A stretch of 64,000 nucleotides of DNA from Bacteroidota bacterium (GTDB taxonomy: Bacteria > Bacteroidota > Bacteroidia > NS11-12g > UBA955), in the NCBI GenBank assembly GCA_025354385.1, contig JANXMZ010000009.1, positions 1 through 64,000 on the forward strand, read 5' to 3'. Position numbers and translations under genes: made by a program. Positions 25,387 to 35,071 of this stretch are shown in pieces. The notes beneath the pieces are model-generated. The model was not told where the DNA came from. It saw only the letters and a list, made by a program, of their open reading frames with translations, and did not search any database. Within the stretch, counting starts at the first letter, position 1; the number at the start of each line of letters is the position of its first letter.

Positions 25387-26094
25387 TCAATAGAAAAACT
25401 CTTCCTGCTTCTTAAGATTTGAAAGATTAAATAGGTAGCTAAGAGAGATGCCCACATAACTGCCTTGAAAGCCTAAATTAAAGCGTGGAGCAGCAATCGT
25501 TTTGCTATTATAAACCGCAAGGTTCGTGTTATTACTAAAGCCTTGTTTAAGAAAAGCTCCAAATACAAATATGTTGTTGTTCTTAGCTTCATGACTTACT
25601 TCCAAGCCAATATTTAACATAGGATAAAACGTCGTTTTAGTTTCCTCTTCAATCCTAAAACTATTGTTCTTGTTTGAAATGGTTTTACTAGTTGAAGATA
25701 ATAAACTACAGAAACTAACGCCAATATTTTCTCTGATATTAGAAACAGAATTAAGACGTTGTTTAATCACTAAGTTAAGTGGTATTTCTAATAAGGATTG
25801 ATTGTGTTTTAATTCATTCCCATTGCGATTGCTATCATTAAATAAGCGGTAGCCTTTCGAAGAAAATAATACACTACTTGAAATCCCTATTTTATTACTA
25901 AATCCATAATACATCATTACGCCAGCATTAAAACCTGATTTAAATCGAAAAGTAAAATCGTTAGGTATGCTGCCAATTACCTTTGGTTTTGAGGCTAGAT
26001 ATGCTACAGAAGGACCGATGCGAAATCCCTTTTGTGCAAATAAGCATTGATGCGCAAATAGAAAAAGGAACAATAATCTGATGGATAATTTCAT
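25387..26094 (-). CDS. Outer-membrane beta-barrel protein
   Basis: I start at the ATG at 26094, which gives a 235-aa protein with a signal peptide (MKLSIRLLFLFLFAHQCLFAQ) followed directly by KGFRIGPSVAYLAS. Alternating strands and a PorT-like layout (GISLSYLF near the C-terminus) point to a small outer-membrane barrel. A longer frame from 26178 adds 28 residues before the signal peptide and is not plausible. The exact role is unknown. It converges with queA. Confidence 0.75.
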   Translation of the reverse strand: MKLSIRLLFLFLFAHQCLFAQKGFRIGPSVAYLASKPKVIGSIPNDFTFRFKSGFNAGVMMYYGFSNKIGISSSVLFSSKGYRLFNDSNRNGNELKHNQSLLEIPLNLVIKQRLNSVSNIRENIGVSFCSLLSSTSKTISNKNNSFRIEEETKTTFYPMLNIGLEVSHEAKNNNIFVFGAFLKQGFSNNTNLAVYNSKTIAAPRFNLGFQGSYVGISLSYLFNLSNLKKQEEFFY

Positions 26095-26229
26095 TGGCTC
26101 AAACTTACAATTTTTTTTATTAGTGAAATTCAATTTTTTTGAATTTGAAAATGATTTTTTGAAAATTTGATAGGTCAATCAATGTTTTCAGTTTATTCAA
26201 ATTACTATAACAGTTAAACGAATAAAGCT

Positions 26230-26237
26230 TATTTTTG
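26230..26237 (+). promoter_or_regulatory. -7 element of the acyl-CoA reductase gene
   Basis: TATTTTTG fits TAnnTTTG. It overlaps the TTG at 26235 that would otherwise be the first possible start. Confidence 0.5.
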
Positions 26238-26249
26238 TTACTTCACATT

Positions 26250-27242
26250 TTGGATTTAAAAAAGATAACAAACGACCTAATTCATTTAAGGGAATTATTA
26301 AATAGTATTCCCGATGAGATTGTATACAATGCTCAAATTCACAATCAGTGGTTCAGTCCACAATTTGTTAAATTAGCTGCAAATAATTGGGCCTTAGCCC
26401 TTAATGAAAATGATATAAATACTTGGTTAGAAAATTTGCAGACTGCAAAAGTGTCAAAACAAGTGGGCATTATTATGGCAGGCAACATACCAATGGTAGG
26501 CTTACATGATTTATTAAGTGTTATAGTTTCTGGACATATGGCATTGGTGAAGTTATCATCTACGGATGAAGTATTGATGAAATTTATCATTAAAAGTTTG
26601 ATTGAAATTGATAGTACCTATGCTGATAAAATTCAAGTTACAGAAAGACTCAATCAGGCAGATATGATTATCGCTACAGGGAGTGATAATTCAGCACGTT
26701 ATTTCGATTATTATTTCAGAGATAAAAAAACATTAATTCGCAAAAATCGAACTTCATTGGCTGTGCTAACGGGTAATGAAACCAAAGAAGAACTAGAAGC
26801 CTTAGCAGATGATATTTATGCCTATTATGGTTTGGGTTGTAGAAATGTAACTCATTTATTAATGCCTCGAAACATTGATTTACATTTACTTTATACCTCG
26901 CTTGATAAGTATATAGACCATGTGCACCATCATAAATTTTATAATAATTACATGTACCATAAGTCCATTTTATTGATGAACTTGACTAAGCATTACGACA
27001 ATGGGTTTATGATTTTTCAGGAGAAGGAAGAACTTAACGCACCATTGGCTACCCTTAATTATCATTATTATTCATCTGATGCAGATATTTTAAATTACAT
27101 TGAAAAACATCAAGAACAATTGCAATGTATAGTTAGCAAACATTCGATTATTCAAAATAAAACAGATTTAGGAAAGTCACAAATGCCAAAGCTTTGGCAA
27201 TACGCCGATAATGTTAATACATTAGAGTTTTTGACTAAATAA
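26250..27242 (+). CDS. LuxC-family acyl-CoA reductase
   Basis: This approximately 330-aa protein (from TTG at 26250; a TTG at 26235 lies in the promoter) belongs to the PF05893 LuxC/acyl-CoA reductase family. Motifs include VGIIMAGNIPMVGLHDLLSV near residue 72 and the likely catalytic cysteine Cys197 in YYGLGCRNVTHLL. Such enzymes reduce acyl-CoA or acyl-ACP to an aldehyde with NADPH. No luxD, luxE or luxAB partner is nearby, so it is probably not bioluminescence; a role in fatty aldehyde or polyunsaturated lipid metabolism is possible. Its 3' end overlaps the convergent Fe-S protein gene by 8 nt. Confidence 0.82.
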   Translation: MDLKKITNDLIHLRELLNSIPDEIVYNAQIHNQWFSPQFVKLAANNWALALNENDINTWLENLQTAKVSKQVGIIMAGNIPMVGLHDLLSVIVSGHMALVKLSSTDEVLMKFIIKSLIEIDSTYADKIQVTERLNQADMIIATGSDNSARYFDYYFRDKKTLIRKNRTSLAVLTGNETKEELEALADDIYAYYGLGCRNVTHLLMPRNIDLHLLYTSLDKYIDHVHHHKFYNNYMYHKSILLMNLTKHYDNGFMIFQEKEELNAPLATLNYHYYSSDADILNYIEKHQEQLQCIVSKHSIIQNKTDLGKSQMPKLWQYADNVNTLEFLTK

Positions 27243-28029
27243 GATCATTGGCCCTGGCCACCAACTCCGCCAAATCCAATACCTCTACATCAGCTTCTTT
27301 GTTTTGGTTTTTTACACCATCACTCAACATGGTCATGCAAAACGGACAATTAGAGGCAATGATACCAGCACCTGTACTCAGTGCTTCTTCAGCTCTTTCG
27401 ATGTTAACTTCCTTATGGCCCTTTTCGGCTTCTTTAAACATTTGAGCACCACCAGCACCGCAACAAAAACCATTGGCTTTGCAGCGTTTCATCTCAACTA
27501 ATTCGGCATCAAGTATTTCTAATACAGCACGCGGTGCCATATACTCTCCATTAGCACGACCTAAATAACAACTATCATGGTAGGTGATTTTTTTACCTTT
27601 AAACGAACCACCTTCCGCTTTTAATTTCCCGGTATTGATAAGGTTTTGTAAAAATTGGGTGTGGTGAACAACATAATAATGACCACCCAATGAAGGGTAT
27701 TCATTTTTTAGCGTATTAAAACAATGGGGGCATGTTGTAACAATGTGCTTAATGCCGTATCCATTCATTACGGCAATATTATTCATCGCTTGCATCTGAA
27801 ATAAGAATTCATTTCCAGCCCTTTTTGCAGGGTCGCCAGTGCAGCCTTCTTCATTGCCTAATATCCCAAATTCAATATTACAATGGTGAAGTATTTTTGC
27901 AAATGCCTTCGTAATTTTCTGAGCTCTTTCATCAAAACTTCCAGCACAACCAACGTAAAATAATACCTCTGGAGCTTTTCCCTCTGCCGCAAATTCGGCC
28001 ATTGTTTTTACTTTAAATCCTAAAGACAT
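27235..28029 (-). CDS. HdrB-like Fe-S protein with two CCG domains
   Basis: This 264-aa protein contains two cysteine-rich CCG-type modules like heterodisulfide reductase subunit B or LutA. The first has GCAGSFDERAQ, EEGCTGDPAKR and TTCPHCFNTL; the second has DSCYLGR, CKANGFCCGAGG and SNCPFCMTML. These modules bind unusual Fe-S clusters and handle thiol or electron transfer. A larger ferredoxin-like partner is often encoded next to such genes, but not here. nadD lies 7 nt upstream on the same strand, so it may be the last gene of the gmk-nadD transcript. Function unassigned. Confidence 0.85.
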   Translation of the reverse strand: MSLGFKVKTMAEFAAEGKAPEVLFYVGCAGSFDERAQKITKAFAKILHHCNIEFGILGNEEGCTGDPAKRAGNEFLFQMQAMNNIAVMNGYGIKHIVTTCPHCFNTLKNEYPSLGGHYYVVHHTQFLQNLINTGKLKAEGGSFKGKKITYHDSCYLGRANGEYMAPRAVLEILDAELVEMKRCKANGFCCGAGGAQMFKEAEKGHKEVNIERAEEALSTGAGIIASNCPFCMTMLSDGVKNQNKEADVEVLDLAELVARANDLI

Positions 28030-28036
28030 GCTACAA

Positions 28037-28597
28037 TTATAGTTCTTTTTTTAGAACACTTATTATTTCATCGCGCACTAAATATTTTACCGATTGATTA
28101 TGAGCCAACATTTCTCGGATGTTGGTAGCAGAAATATTAAGGATAGGGCTATCAAAAATTTGAATATTTTTATTTTCTGGAAAAGGGTTCTTAAAATTAC
28201 TATTTCTTTTATAAACCAAGATTGGATAATTGAGCAAGGTTTCATAATTTTTCCACAAATGAAGGCCCTCTAAACTATCGCTGCCCATGATAATAAAATA
28301 TTTTTCTGAGTGGTTATTTTGCTCAAGTGCTTCTAATGTTTTAATTGTGTAAGAGGGAAGAGGCAGACTAAATTCAATGGCATCGGTTTCAAAATTTGGA
28401 TTATCATTAATCGATAATTCGACCATCTTCAATCTGAGATTTTGATCGATGAGTTCGGTATGGTTCTTTAGCGGATTATGAGGAGAAACTATGAATTTTA
28501 TCTTGTCAAGTTTAGCTTCATTCATGATATACTGTGCAATAATAAGATGCCCTGTATGAATGGGGTTGAATGAGCCAAAGAATAAGCCTGTCTTCAT
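28037..28597 (-). CDS. nadD: Nicotinate-nucleotide adenylyltransferase
   Basis: This 186-aa nucleotidyltransferase makes deamido-NAD from nicotinate mononucleotide and ATP. It has GLFFGSFNPIHTGHLI at residues 4-19 (the HxGH motif) and ISATNIREM near residue 157 (the second nucleotidyltransferase motif). Its ATG overlaps the gmk stop by 4 nt, so translation is coupled. Confidence 0.95.
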   Translation of the reverse strand: MKTGLFFGSFNPIHTGHLIIAQYIMNEAKLDKIKFIVSPHNPLKNHTELIDQNLRLKMVELSINDNPNFETDAIEFSLPLPSYTIKTLEALEQNNHSEKYFIIMGSDSLEGLHLWKNYETLLNYPILVYKRNSNFKNPFPENKNIQIFDSPILNISATNIREMLAHNQSVKYLVRDEIISVLKKEL

Positions 28598-29157
28598 GAA
28601 TTAATAAATTGCTTGACGATATTCTCGGCTTGTTGAAGCGTTTCTTCTAATTTATCATTAACCAATACAACATCATATTGTTGTTCGAACTGCAATTCAT
28701 ATTGTGCTTTCTCAATTCTCATTTGCAATTGATGCTCTACTTCTGTACTTCTTTTGCGCAAACGATCCATTAATATCTCAATACTTGGTGGTCGCAAAAA
28801 AATAGACAATGCCTGATTTCCAAACTTCTTTTTAATATTTAAACCACCCACCACATCAACATCAAAAACAACCGTTTTACCTTCGCTCCACAAACGCTCA
28901 ATCTCACTATTTAGGGTGCCATAAAAAATGCCTTTGTATACCTCCTCATGTTCTAAAAATGCTTGAGTCTCAATTTTATATTCAAAATCTGCAACATCTA
29001 AAAAATGATATTCTCTTCCATTTACTTCATTTTCTCTCGGTTTTCGAGTAGTAGCAGAAACCGAGAATCCCAATTCGGGCATGGTTTTTAATAGATAATT
29101 AACAACGGTGGTTTTGCCGCTGCCAGATGGTGCCGAGAAGATGATGACTTTATTCAA
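28594..29157 (-). CDS. gmk: Guanylate kinase
   Basis: This 187-aa kinase phosphorylates GMP. It has the P-loop FSAPSGSGKTTVVNYLL, the RKPRENEVNGREYHFLD segment that binds GMP, and a normal length. The only start giving the family N-terminus is TTG at 29157 (Met-Asn-Lys-Val...). It is the first gene of gmk-nadD. Confidence 0.96.
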   Translation of the reverse strand: MNKVIIFSAPSGSGKTTVVNYLLKTMPELGFSVSATTRKPRENEVNGREYHFLDVADFEYKIETQAFLEHEEVYKGIFYGTLNSEIERLWSEGKTVVFDVDVVGGLNIKKKFGNQALSIFLRPPSIEILMDRLRKRSTEVEHQLQMRIEKAQYELQFEQQYDVVLVNDKLEETLQQAENIVKQFINS

Positions 29158-29271
29158 AGGAAATGCAAAGAAACAAAGATTTTTAGAAAAAATATTTTAT
29201 TTAGAATAAATAAATTTCCATAAGGCAACTATTTGTATTATAATTGTGTCTACCTTTAAAATGGCCAAGTT

Positions 29272-32200
29272 TTGAGTTTTAAATTCACAATTTTGTTTTG
29301 TTTAGCTAGTTTTTACTTTAATGTAAAGGCAGCAGCAACTGCAGATTTTTCCATGTCTGCAAAACAAGGTTGTGTGCCCTTAACAATAAATTATTCTGAT
29401 AAAAGTACGGGCAGTCCTGTAAAATACGAATGGGATTTTGGCAATGGCAATAAATCAACTTTAAAAAATCCTTCAGCCATTTATTATAAATCGGGTAATT
29501 TTACTGTTACCCTGAGTGTGTGGGACGCAAGTGGCACCAAATCTGTAAAGACATTTAATCCAATCAGGGTTTTTAGAAGTCCAACTGCAGCTTTTTCTGC
29601 AGATACTGTTGGTTGTGTAGGCGATCTTATTAATTTCAAAGATTTATCCATCATGGCCGATACGGCAATTACCAAATGGACGTGGGACTATGGAGATGGC
29701 AGTATTACAAACGCACAAAACTCAACACATATTTACACTTACGATGATAAGTTTACCATTGGACTTACGATAGTGGATGGATATGGCTGCAAAAGCTTAG
29801 AAACGAAAATCAAGTACATTAGAATAAAACCTACCCCTAAAGTCAATTTTGTGCTTAGTAATAATTATTCTTGCTCAGTTCCAATAAATTTAAAAGGCTT
29901 AAATAGCAGCACTGGGGCTGCCAGTTATAATTGGAGTTGCACCAATGGAGTTGTCGCTACCACAAAGGATTTTTTCTTTACAATCTCGAGTTTTGGAATT
30001 TATTCTGTTACCTTAATAGCAAATGGAGCCAATAGTTGTAAGGCCAGTTTAACATCAGGCCCCATCAATATTAAAAAGCTGACTGCAGATTTTAGTTTTC
30101 CTTCAGGTAATTTTTGTCAAGGTACTGCTTTAACATTTACCAATAATACAAATCCGGCATCATCTACCAATAAATATGTATGGGATTTTGGCGATGGAAC
30201 TGGCGATTCAAGCAAGAACGCAACGAAAATCTTTAATAAGGATGGCACTTTTACAATAAAATTAAGTGTTAAAAATGGGGCTTGTTCGGATGAAATATCT
30301 AAGACCATTGTTATAAAAAAGAAACCTGTTGTAAATGTAAACGTTGATGACACTATAGGGTGTAAGGTGCCAGCAAATATCAAGCTCAATTGGTCAAGCG
30401 CTACTTTGAGTAATATTGTTTGGGACTGGGGAGATAAAAGCGCAAAAGTATCTTCTAGCCTTAATCTTGGTTCATTAACACATACGTATACCAAAAAATG
30501 GGCTTATAACATTTCGTATAAGGCTACAGATGCAAATGGTTGTAGCATTGATGAAGTTTATCCATACAAAATACAAATAGGAAATCAACATGTTCAAATA
30601 GTGCCAGATAGTGTTAAAGGCTGCATCCCAAAGACCGTAAAATTCTCTTTAGATGAAACCTTGTTTCAAAAAGTTAAAACATATGAATGGACTTTCTCTG
30701 ATACAAGTGTTAAGTACAATATTAAAAATCCAGTTAGAACGTATTATAAAAGAGGTATATATTTTGTGTTTGTAAAAGTGACCACTGTTGAAGGTTGCGT
30801 TTTAATAGATACTTGCACCATAAAACTAGGGCAAAAATACAAACCATCTTTTTATTTAAGACCGTCAAAGCAAGTTTGCAATGGCGATACCGTGCATTTT
30901 GTGAACACAACTCAACCAGATAGTTTAAAGAAATTTGTAAAATTTGGACTCAAGGGCATGTTAATACCTAAAATTAACTATGGCGATACAAATGTTTACT
31001 TTCCTGATAGTATAATTCACACCATAGTTGGTGGCCGATATTTTATTAAGTTAATGGCCAATGATAATGGTTGTATAGAATATTCAGATAATTTTGACAC
31101 CGTTTGGGTACATGGTCCTTATCCCAAAATTTTTGTCAAATATCTCGATTGCAGATATTCAAAAGCGAGGGTTGAATTGATTTCAACTTGGAGCACCCGT
31201 ACAAGATTTACCATAGACGATAGTCTTTACAATTATACCCAGCCATTTACCTATACTTTTAAAAATAATAAGATAAATCTATTTAAGTACAAGGCTTGGA
31301 ATGATACTTTTAATTGTGTTGATTCAACATCAAAAAATAGGTTTATACCAGATGTGAAGGATCCCGAAATTTATTCTTCCTTAAGTGGTAATTGCGCACC
31401 AGCTTCGGTATCCTTGGGCCACAATGGCAAGGTCATTAAACAAGCCAAATGGATTTTTCCAAATGGCGATACCACTTCCAAGGCCAAAACAAAATTTAAT
31501 TTCACAGAAGCGGGGCAGTATGTGATTAAGCTAGTTGGTTACATAGATTCTACCAATTGTCCTGATACAACTATTTTTCCTTTCAATATTCAAGGGGCCA
31601 TTTTAAAAGATAAAGTAATTTCTACCGGTAAATGTTTGCCAATTTCATTAACCTTATTGGATTCCACAGCAGGTACAGATGCCAATACGCACACTTGGCA
31701 AATTGGCAATGATTATATTGATGCCCAAAGTCTTACCACTAATTTTATGGTTAATACCATTCCTGCTGGTAATGATACAGCCATTGTTGTGAAACATTTG
31801 GTACAAGCACCAAATGGTTGCCTAAGTCAACGCATATTCTATATACCATACTCTGGACCTAAAATTTCTTATCGTTATAAACGTTTTACTGTTTGCGATA
31901 CCCCTGTATTTTATTTTGATGGATTCCTAAAAGACAGTGCACACACTAAGTTTCCTGTTCAGTTCAAATGGTCTTTTAGCGATGGTTCTGTAAAAAATGG
32001 CATTAAAATTAGTTCAAAATTCAAAACAATAGGGATTAATTATTACACGGTGAGTTGTACAGATGCATCTGGTTGTTCGGTAAGTTTTTATGATAGTTTT
32101 GAAGTTTCTCCCAACATGCTTCAACCATTATTTAAAGCAGATCCTACAGGAAGATTTTGTCCACCACTTCAATGTAAATTCTCTGATTTATCTAAAACAT

Positions 32201-34536
32201 TCAATGCTGAAATTGTAAAATGGGAATGGGATTTTGGTGATGGTACCAATTCGCAACTTCAATTTCCTGAAAAATTATATTTATTACCTGGTCAATATGA
32301 TATTACACTCAAAGTTACTAGTATTAATGGTTGTGTAGCTGTTCTAAAAAAACCAGGCTATATTATCATCAATGGTCCCCGCGGTAAATACGATTTTGAT
32401 AGGGGAGATGCTTGCTTACCACATAAAGTGCAATTCAGGGGTGTCGCCTTAGATTCCGCCACCATGGAATGGGATTTAGGAGATGGGGTTGTAACTCAAG
32501 GCAATAATTTTACTCATATTTATAACAGAAGAGGAAGATATATTCCAGCCCTTATTTTATCAGATACTTTAGGTTGTAAATATACCCTTCCACCAATTGA
32601 TACGATAGAGATTTTTGATTATCCAAATGCCTCTTTAAAAGTGAGTGGATTGTGTTATCACCAGCCCATTCAAGTAAGTAATAGTAGTTATAGCAATCAT
32701 GAAGATCCTACTCTAAAATCAATATGGTTGTTGAATAATACAATTACCAGTCCAGGCAAAGATTCTTTGTTTAAGCCAGCTAGCAGAGGTTATCAAGACA
32801 TAAAATTAATCGTAGAAAATAAAGGTACATGCAAGGATACGGTGAATATTAAGATTAAAATATTTGCGCCAAATGCTGATTTTAAGCCTTCTAAACCATT
32901 GGTATGCCTAGGAAATCCACTTAAATTCGACAATCTAAGTACTTCGGATACCACCATACAATCTTACAGTTGGGATTTTGGCGATGAACAAAATTCAACC
33001 ATTGATGATCCTTCACATACCTACGATAAACCAGGTCAGTACAATGTGCAATTGATTGCCAAGGATATTTTAAATTGTGTAGATACTATTATAAAACCTA
33101 ATGCAGCAATAGTTGGAGATACTATTCCACCTAGCATTGTTCCTATTAGAAGAGCATCAGTGTTAAACAATCAATCTACAGAATTGGTGTTTGCAAAATA
33201 CCCAACCTTCGACTTTACAAAATACTTGGTATATAAAGAAGCCAATGGCAAGTACTACAAGATGGCAGAAATTACTAATCAAAACGATACCACTTATTTC
33301 GACAGACAGTGTAATACTTTAACTCAGTCGTATTGTTATAAAATTTCGTCAGAAAATTTATGTTTGCTGCGCTCCCCTTTATCTGCTAGTAAGGAGCATT
33401 GCACTATAGAAACCAAAGCTTATGGTAAACTCGATGCCAACAAAGTAAAATGGAGTCCTTATATCGGATTTGATAGTGTGGAAATTTATGAGATATGGAG
33501 ACAGGATTATAATAATCCTTCACAATATACCTACATCAATAAGGTAAAGGGTGCAGTAAGTGAATATATAGACACACTAATAACCTGTAATACACGTCAG
33601 AATTATAGGATAATTGCCCGTCAATACATGGGCTTCAAGGAACATTCTAACAGCGACACCGCAACTGCAAAACCATATACTATAAATACAACTACTCCTA
33701 ATACTGCTTGGCGCGCCACTGTAGAAAATAATGATTATGCAAGGGTGGAGTGGCTAAACAATGCTACCAGTAAAAATGGTATGAAGGCTTATTTATTGAG
33801 CAAACAATTATCTAGCGGGCAGGTCATGTTTTCTGATAAGTATTTTAATTTATTGGATACTTTTTACGATGATAAAAATACGAAAGTGCAGGAGCATAGT
33901 TATGTATATTTAGTAAGGGGAATTGATTTATGTGATGATACAACACCAATAAGTAATATTGCGCAAAGCATTTTATTGAAATGTTATTTTGATGAAGCCA
34001 GTCAGAAACCTGCACTTATATGGAATCATTATCACCAGTGGGATCAAGGAGTTTCTTATTATCAGATTGAACAAAAAATGCCTGATGGCTCTTTTGTTAT
34101 TGTAGGAAAAGTAAGTGCCAATGATACTCAGTTTATTCATAAAGAAGCGTTACAAAATTGCACCCCGTTTTTTAAATACAGAGTGAGAGCAATTAGCAAT
34201 ACCAATGTATTAATGAATAGAGCTACATTTAGTTTATCTAATGAGGCAGATGCATTACCTCATTCAACTTTATTTATGCCAAACGCATTTAGTCCAGATA
34301 AAAATGAAATCAATGAAGTTTTCGGACCTAAAGGTCAATATATATCGAGGTACAAATTGCAAATTTATAACCGTTGGGGCGAACTTATTTTTGAAACCAA
34401 CAATTGTATGGAAGGTTGGGATGGATATTACAAAGGTGAGCGTTGTGAGCAAGAAGTATACCTTTATCACTTGGAAGCTATGGGTGCAGATAAAAAGACC
34501 TATAACTTAAAGGCAACTTTTCACTTATTCCGATAA
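29272..34536 (+). CDS. Giant PKD-repeat cell-surface protein with T9SS type B tail
   Basis: This 1754-aa protein starts at TTG 29272 with a signal peptide (MSFKFTILFCLASFYFNVKA). About ten PKD-like domains follow between residues 25 and about 1300, each with a core such as YEWDFGNGNxST and a Gx(F/Y)xVxLxV strand. Residues about 1300-1660 look like fibronectin-type modules. The end, MPNAFSPDKNEINEVFGPKGQYI and YNRWGELIFETNN, is the gliding-motility C-terminal (CHU_C) domain that sorts cargo through the type IX system. It is probably a surface or secreted adhesin or matrix protein. Its ligand is unknown. The gene stands alone. Confidence 0.88.
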   Translation: MSFKFTILFCLASFYFNVKAAATADFSMSAKQGCVPLTINYSDKSTGSPVKYEWDFGNGNKSTLKNPSAIYYKSGNFTVTLSVWDASGTKSVKTFNPIRVFRSPTAAFSADTVGCVGDLINFKDLSIMADTAITKWTWDYGDGSITNAQNSTHIYTYDDKFTIGLTIVDGYGCKSLETKIKYIRIKPTPKVNFVLSNNYSCSVPINLKGLNSSTGAASYNWSCTNGVVATTKDFFFTISSFGIYSVTLIANGANSCKASLTSGPINIKKLTADFSFPSGNFCQGTALTFTNNTNPASSTNKYVWDFGDGTGDSSKNATKIFNKDGTFTIKLSVKNGACSDEISKTIVIKKKPVVNVNVDDTIGCKVPANIKLNWSSATLSNIVWDWGDKSAKVSSSLNLGSLTHTYTKKWAYNISYKATDANGCSIDEVYPYKIQIGNQHVQIVPDSVKGCIPKTVKFSLDETLFQKVKTYEWTFSDTSVKYNIKNPVRTYYKRGIYFVFVKVTTVEGCVLIDTCTIKLGQKYKPSFYLRPSKQVCNGDTVHFVNTTQPDSLKKFVKFGLKGMLIPKINYGDTNVYFPDSIIHTIVGGRYFIKLMANDNGCIEYSDNFDTVWVHGPYPKIFVKYLDCRYSKARVELISTWSTRTRFTIDDSLYNYTQPFTYTFKNNKINLFKYKAWNDTFNCVDSTSKNRFIPDVKDPEIYSSLSGNCAPASVSLGHNGKVIKQAKWIFPNGDTTSKAKTKFNFTEAGQYVIKLVGYIDSTNCPDTTIFPFNIQGAILKDKVISTGKCLPISLTLLDSTAGTDANTHTWQIGNDYIDAQSLTTNFMVNTIPAGNDTAIVVKHLVQAPNGCLSQRIFYIPYSGPKISYRYKRFTVCDTPVFYFDGFLKDSAHTKFPVQFKWSFSDGSVKNGIKISSKFKTIGINYYTVSCTDASGCSVSFYDSFEVSPNMLQPLFKADPTGRFCPPLQCKFSDLSKTFNAEIVKWEWDFGDGTNSQLQFPEKLYLLPGQYDITLKVTSINGCVAVLKKPGYIIINGPRGKYDFDRGDACLPHKVQFRGVALDSATMEWDLGDGVVTQGNNFTHIYNRRGRYIPALILSDTLGCKYTLPPIDTIEIFDYPNASLKVSGLCYHQPIQVSNSSYSNHEDPTLKSIWLLNNTITSPGKDSLFKPASRGYQDIKLIVENKGTCKDTVNIKIKIFAPNADFKPSKPLVCLGNPLKFDNLSTSDTTIQSYSWDFGDEQNSTIDDPSHTYDKPGQYNVQLIAKDILNCVDTIIKPNAAIVGDTIPPSIVPIRRASVLNNQSTELVFAKYPTFDFTKYLVYKEANGKYYKMAEITNQNDTTYFDRQCNTLTQSYCYKISSENLCLLRSPLSASKEHCTIETKAYGKLDANKVKWSPYIGFDSVEIYEIWRQDYNNPSQYTYINKVKGAVSEYIDTLITCNTRQNYRIIARQYMGFKEHSNSDTATAKPYTINTTTPNTAWRATVENNDYARVEWLNNATSKNGMKAYLLSKQLSSGQVMFSDKYFNLLDTFYDDKNTKVQEHSYVYLVRGIDLCDDTTPISNIAQSILLKCYFDEASQKPALIWNHYHQWDQGVSYYQIEQKMPDGSFVIVGKVSANDTQFIHKEALQNCTPFFKYRVRAISNTNVLMNRATFSLSNEADALPHSTLFMPNAFSPDKNEINEVFGPKGQYISRYKLQIYNRWGELIFETNNCMEGWDGYYKGERCEQEVYLYHLEAMGADKKTYNLKATFHLFR

Positions 34537-34538
34537 AA

Positions 34539-34982
34539 TCATTTTAAGACTTCCAACTGGCGTAGGTGGTGTTCCATATGGCTTATATAATCCTGAATTA
34601 ACCACTCGATGGTATGGTTGTCGCCATTGGTATGACACATCTTTTTTAAATCCTCTGCAGTTATTCGCTTAACAATCTCGAGCAATAAGCGGTTATATAA
34701 ATGCCAGGTATTAATAAGTAAAGAACTGTCAATGGTTTGGTAATTGGCAGATTCTACCCATTCGTTTTGAGCATAAGAAATTGTAGGAATATTTTCAAAC
34801 CTTGCTCTAACAAAACGCTGATGATTATTGTTGGCGCTATCAATAAGATGTCCTAGAATTTCTTTTTTACTCCAAGTGTAGGGCGATATTTTGAGTGAAA
34901 AATAATCTTCCGGAATGTTGTGAAGTAAATCAGGAATAAATTCGCAGAGATACTCGAGTCGTGAAATAGATTCTTTTATCAT
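34539..34982 (-). CDS. DinB-family protein
   Basis: This 147-aa four-helix protein has the DinB layout: an N-terminal LEYLCEFIPDLLHNIPEDYFSLKISPYTWSKKEILGHLIDSANNNHQRF segment and C-terminal HMEHHLRQLEVL with the histidines that usually bind a metal. Members of the family often serve in thiol transfer or as metal hydrolases; a specific role cannot be assigned. Convergent with the PKD protein gene, 2 nt apart. Confidence 0.85.
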   Translation of the reverse strand: MIKESISRLEYLCEFIPDLLHNIPEDYFSLKISPYTWSKKEILGHLIDSANNNHQRFVRARFENIPTISYAQNEWVESANYQTIDSSLLINTWHLYNRLLLEIVKRITAEDLKKMCHTNGDNHTIEWLIQDYISHMEHHLRQLEVLK

Positions 34983-35071
34983 AACTTTAAATTATTAAGG
35001 TAAATAAAGAGAAATATTTAATTAAGAACGGGAGATGCAAAAAGTACTTTAGTCCATATATTAAAACAAAG

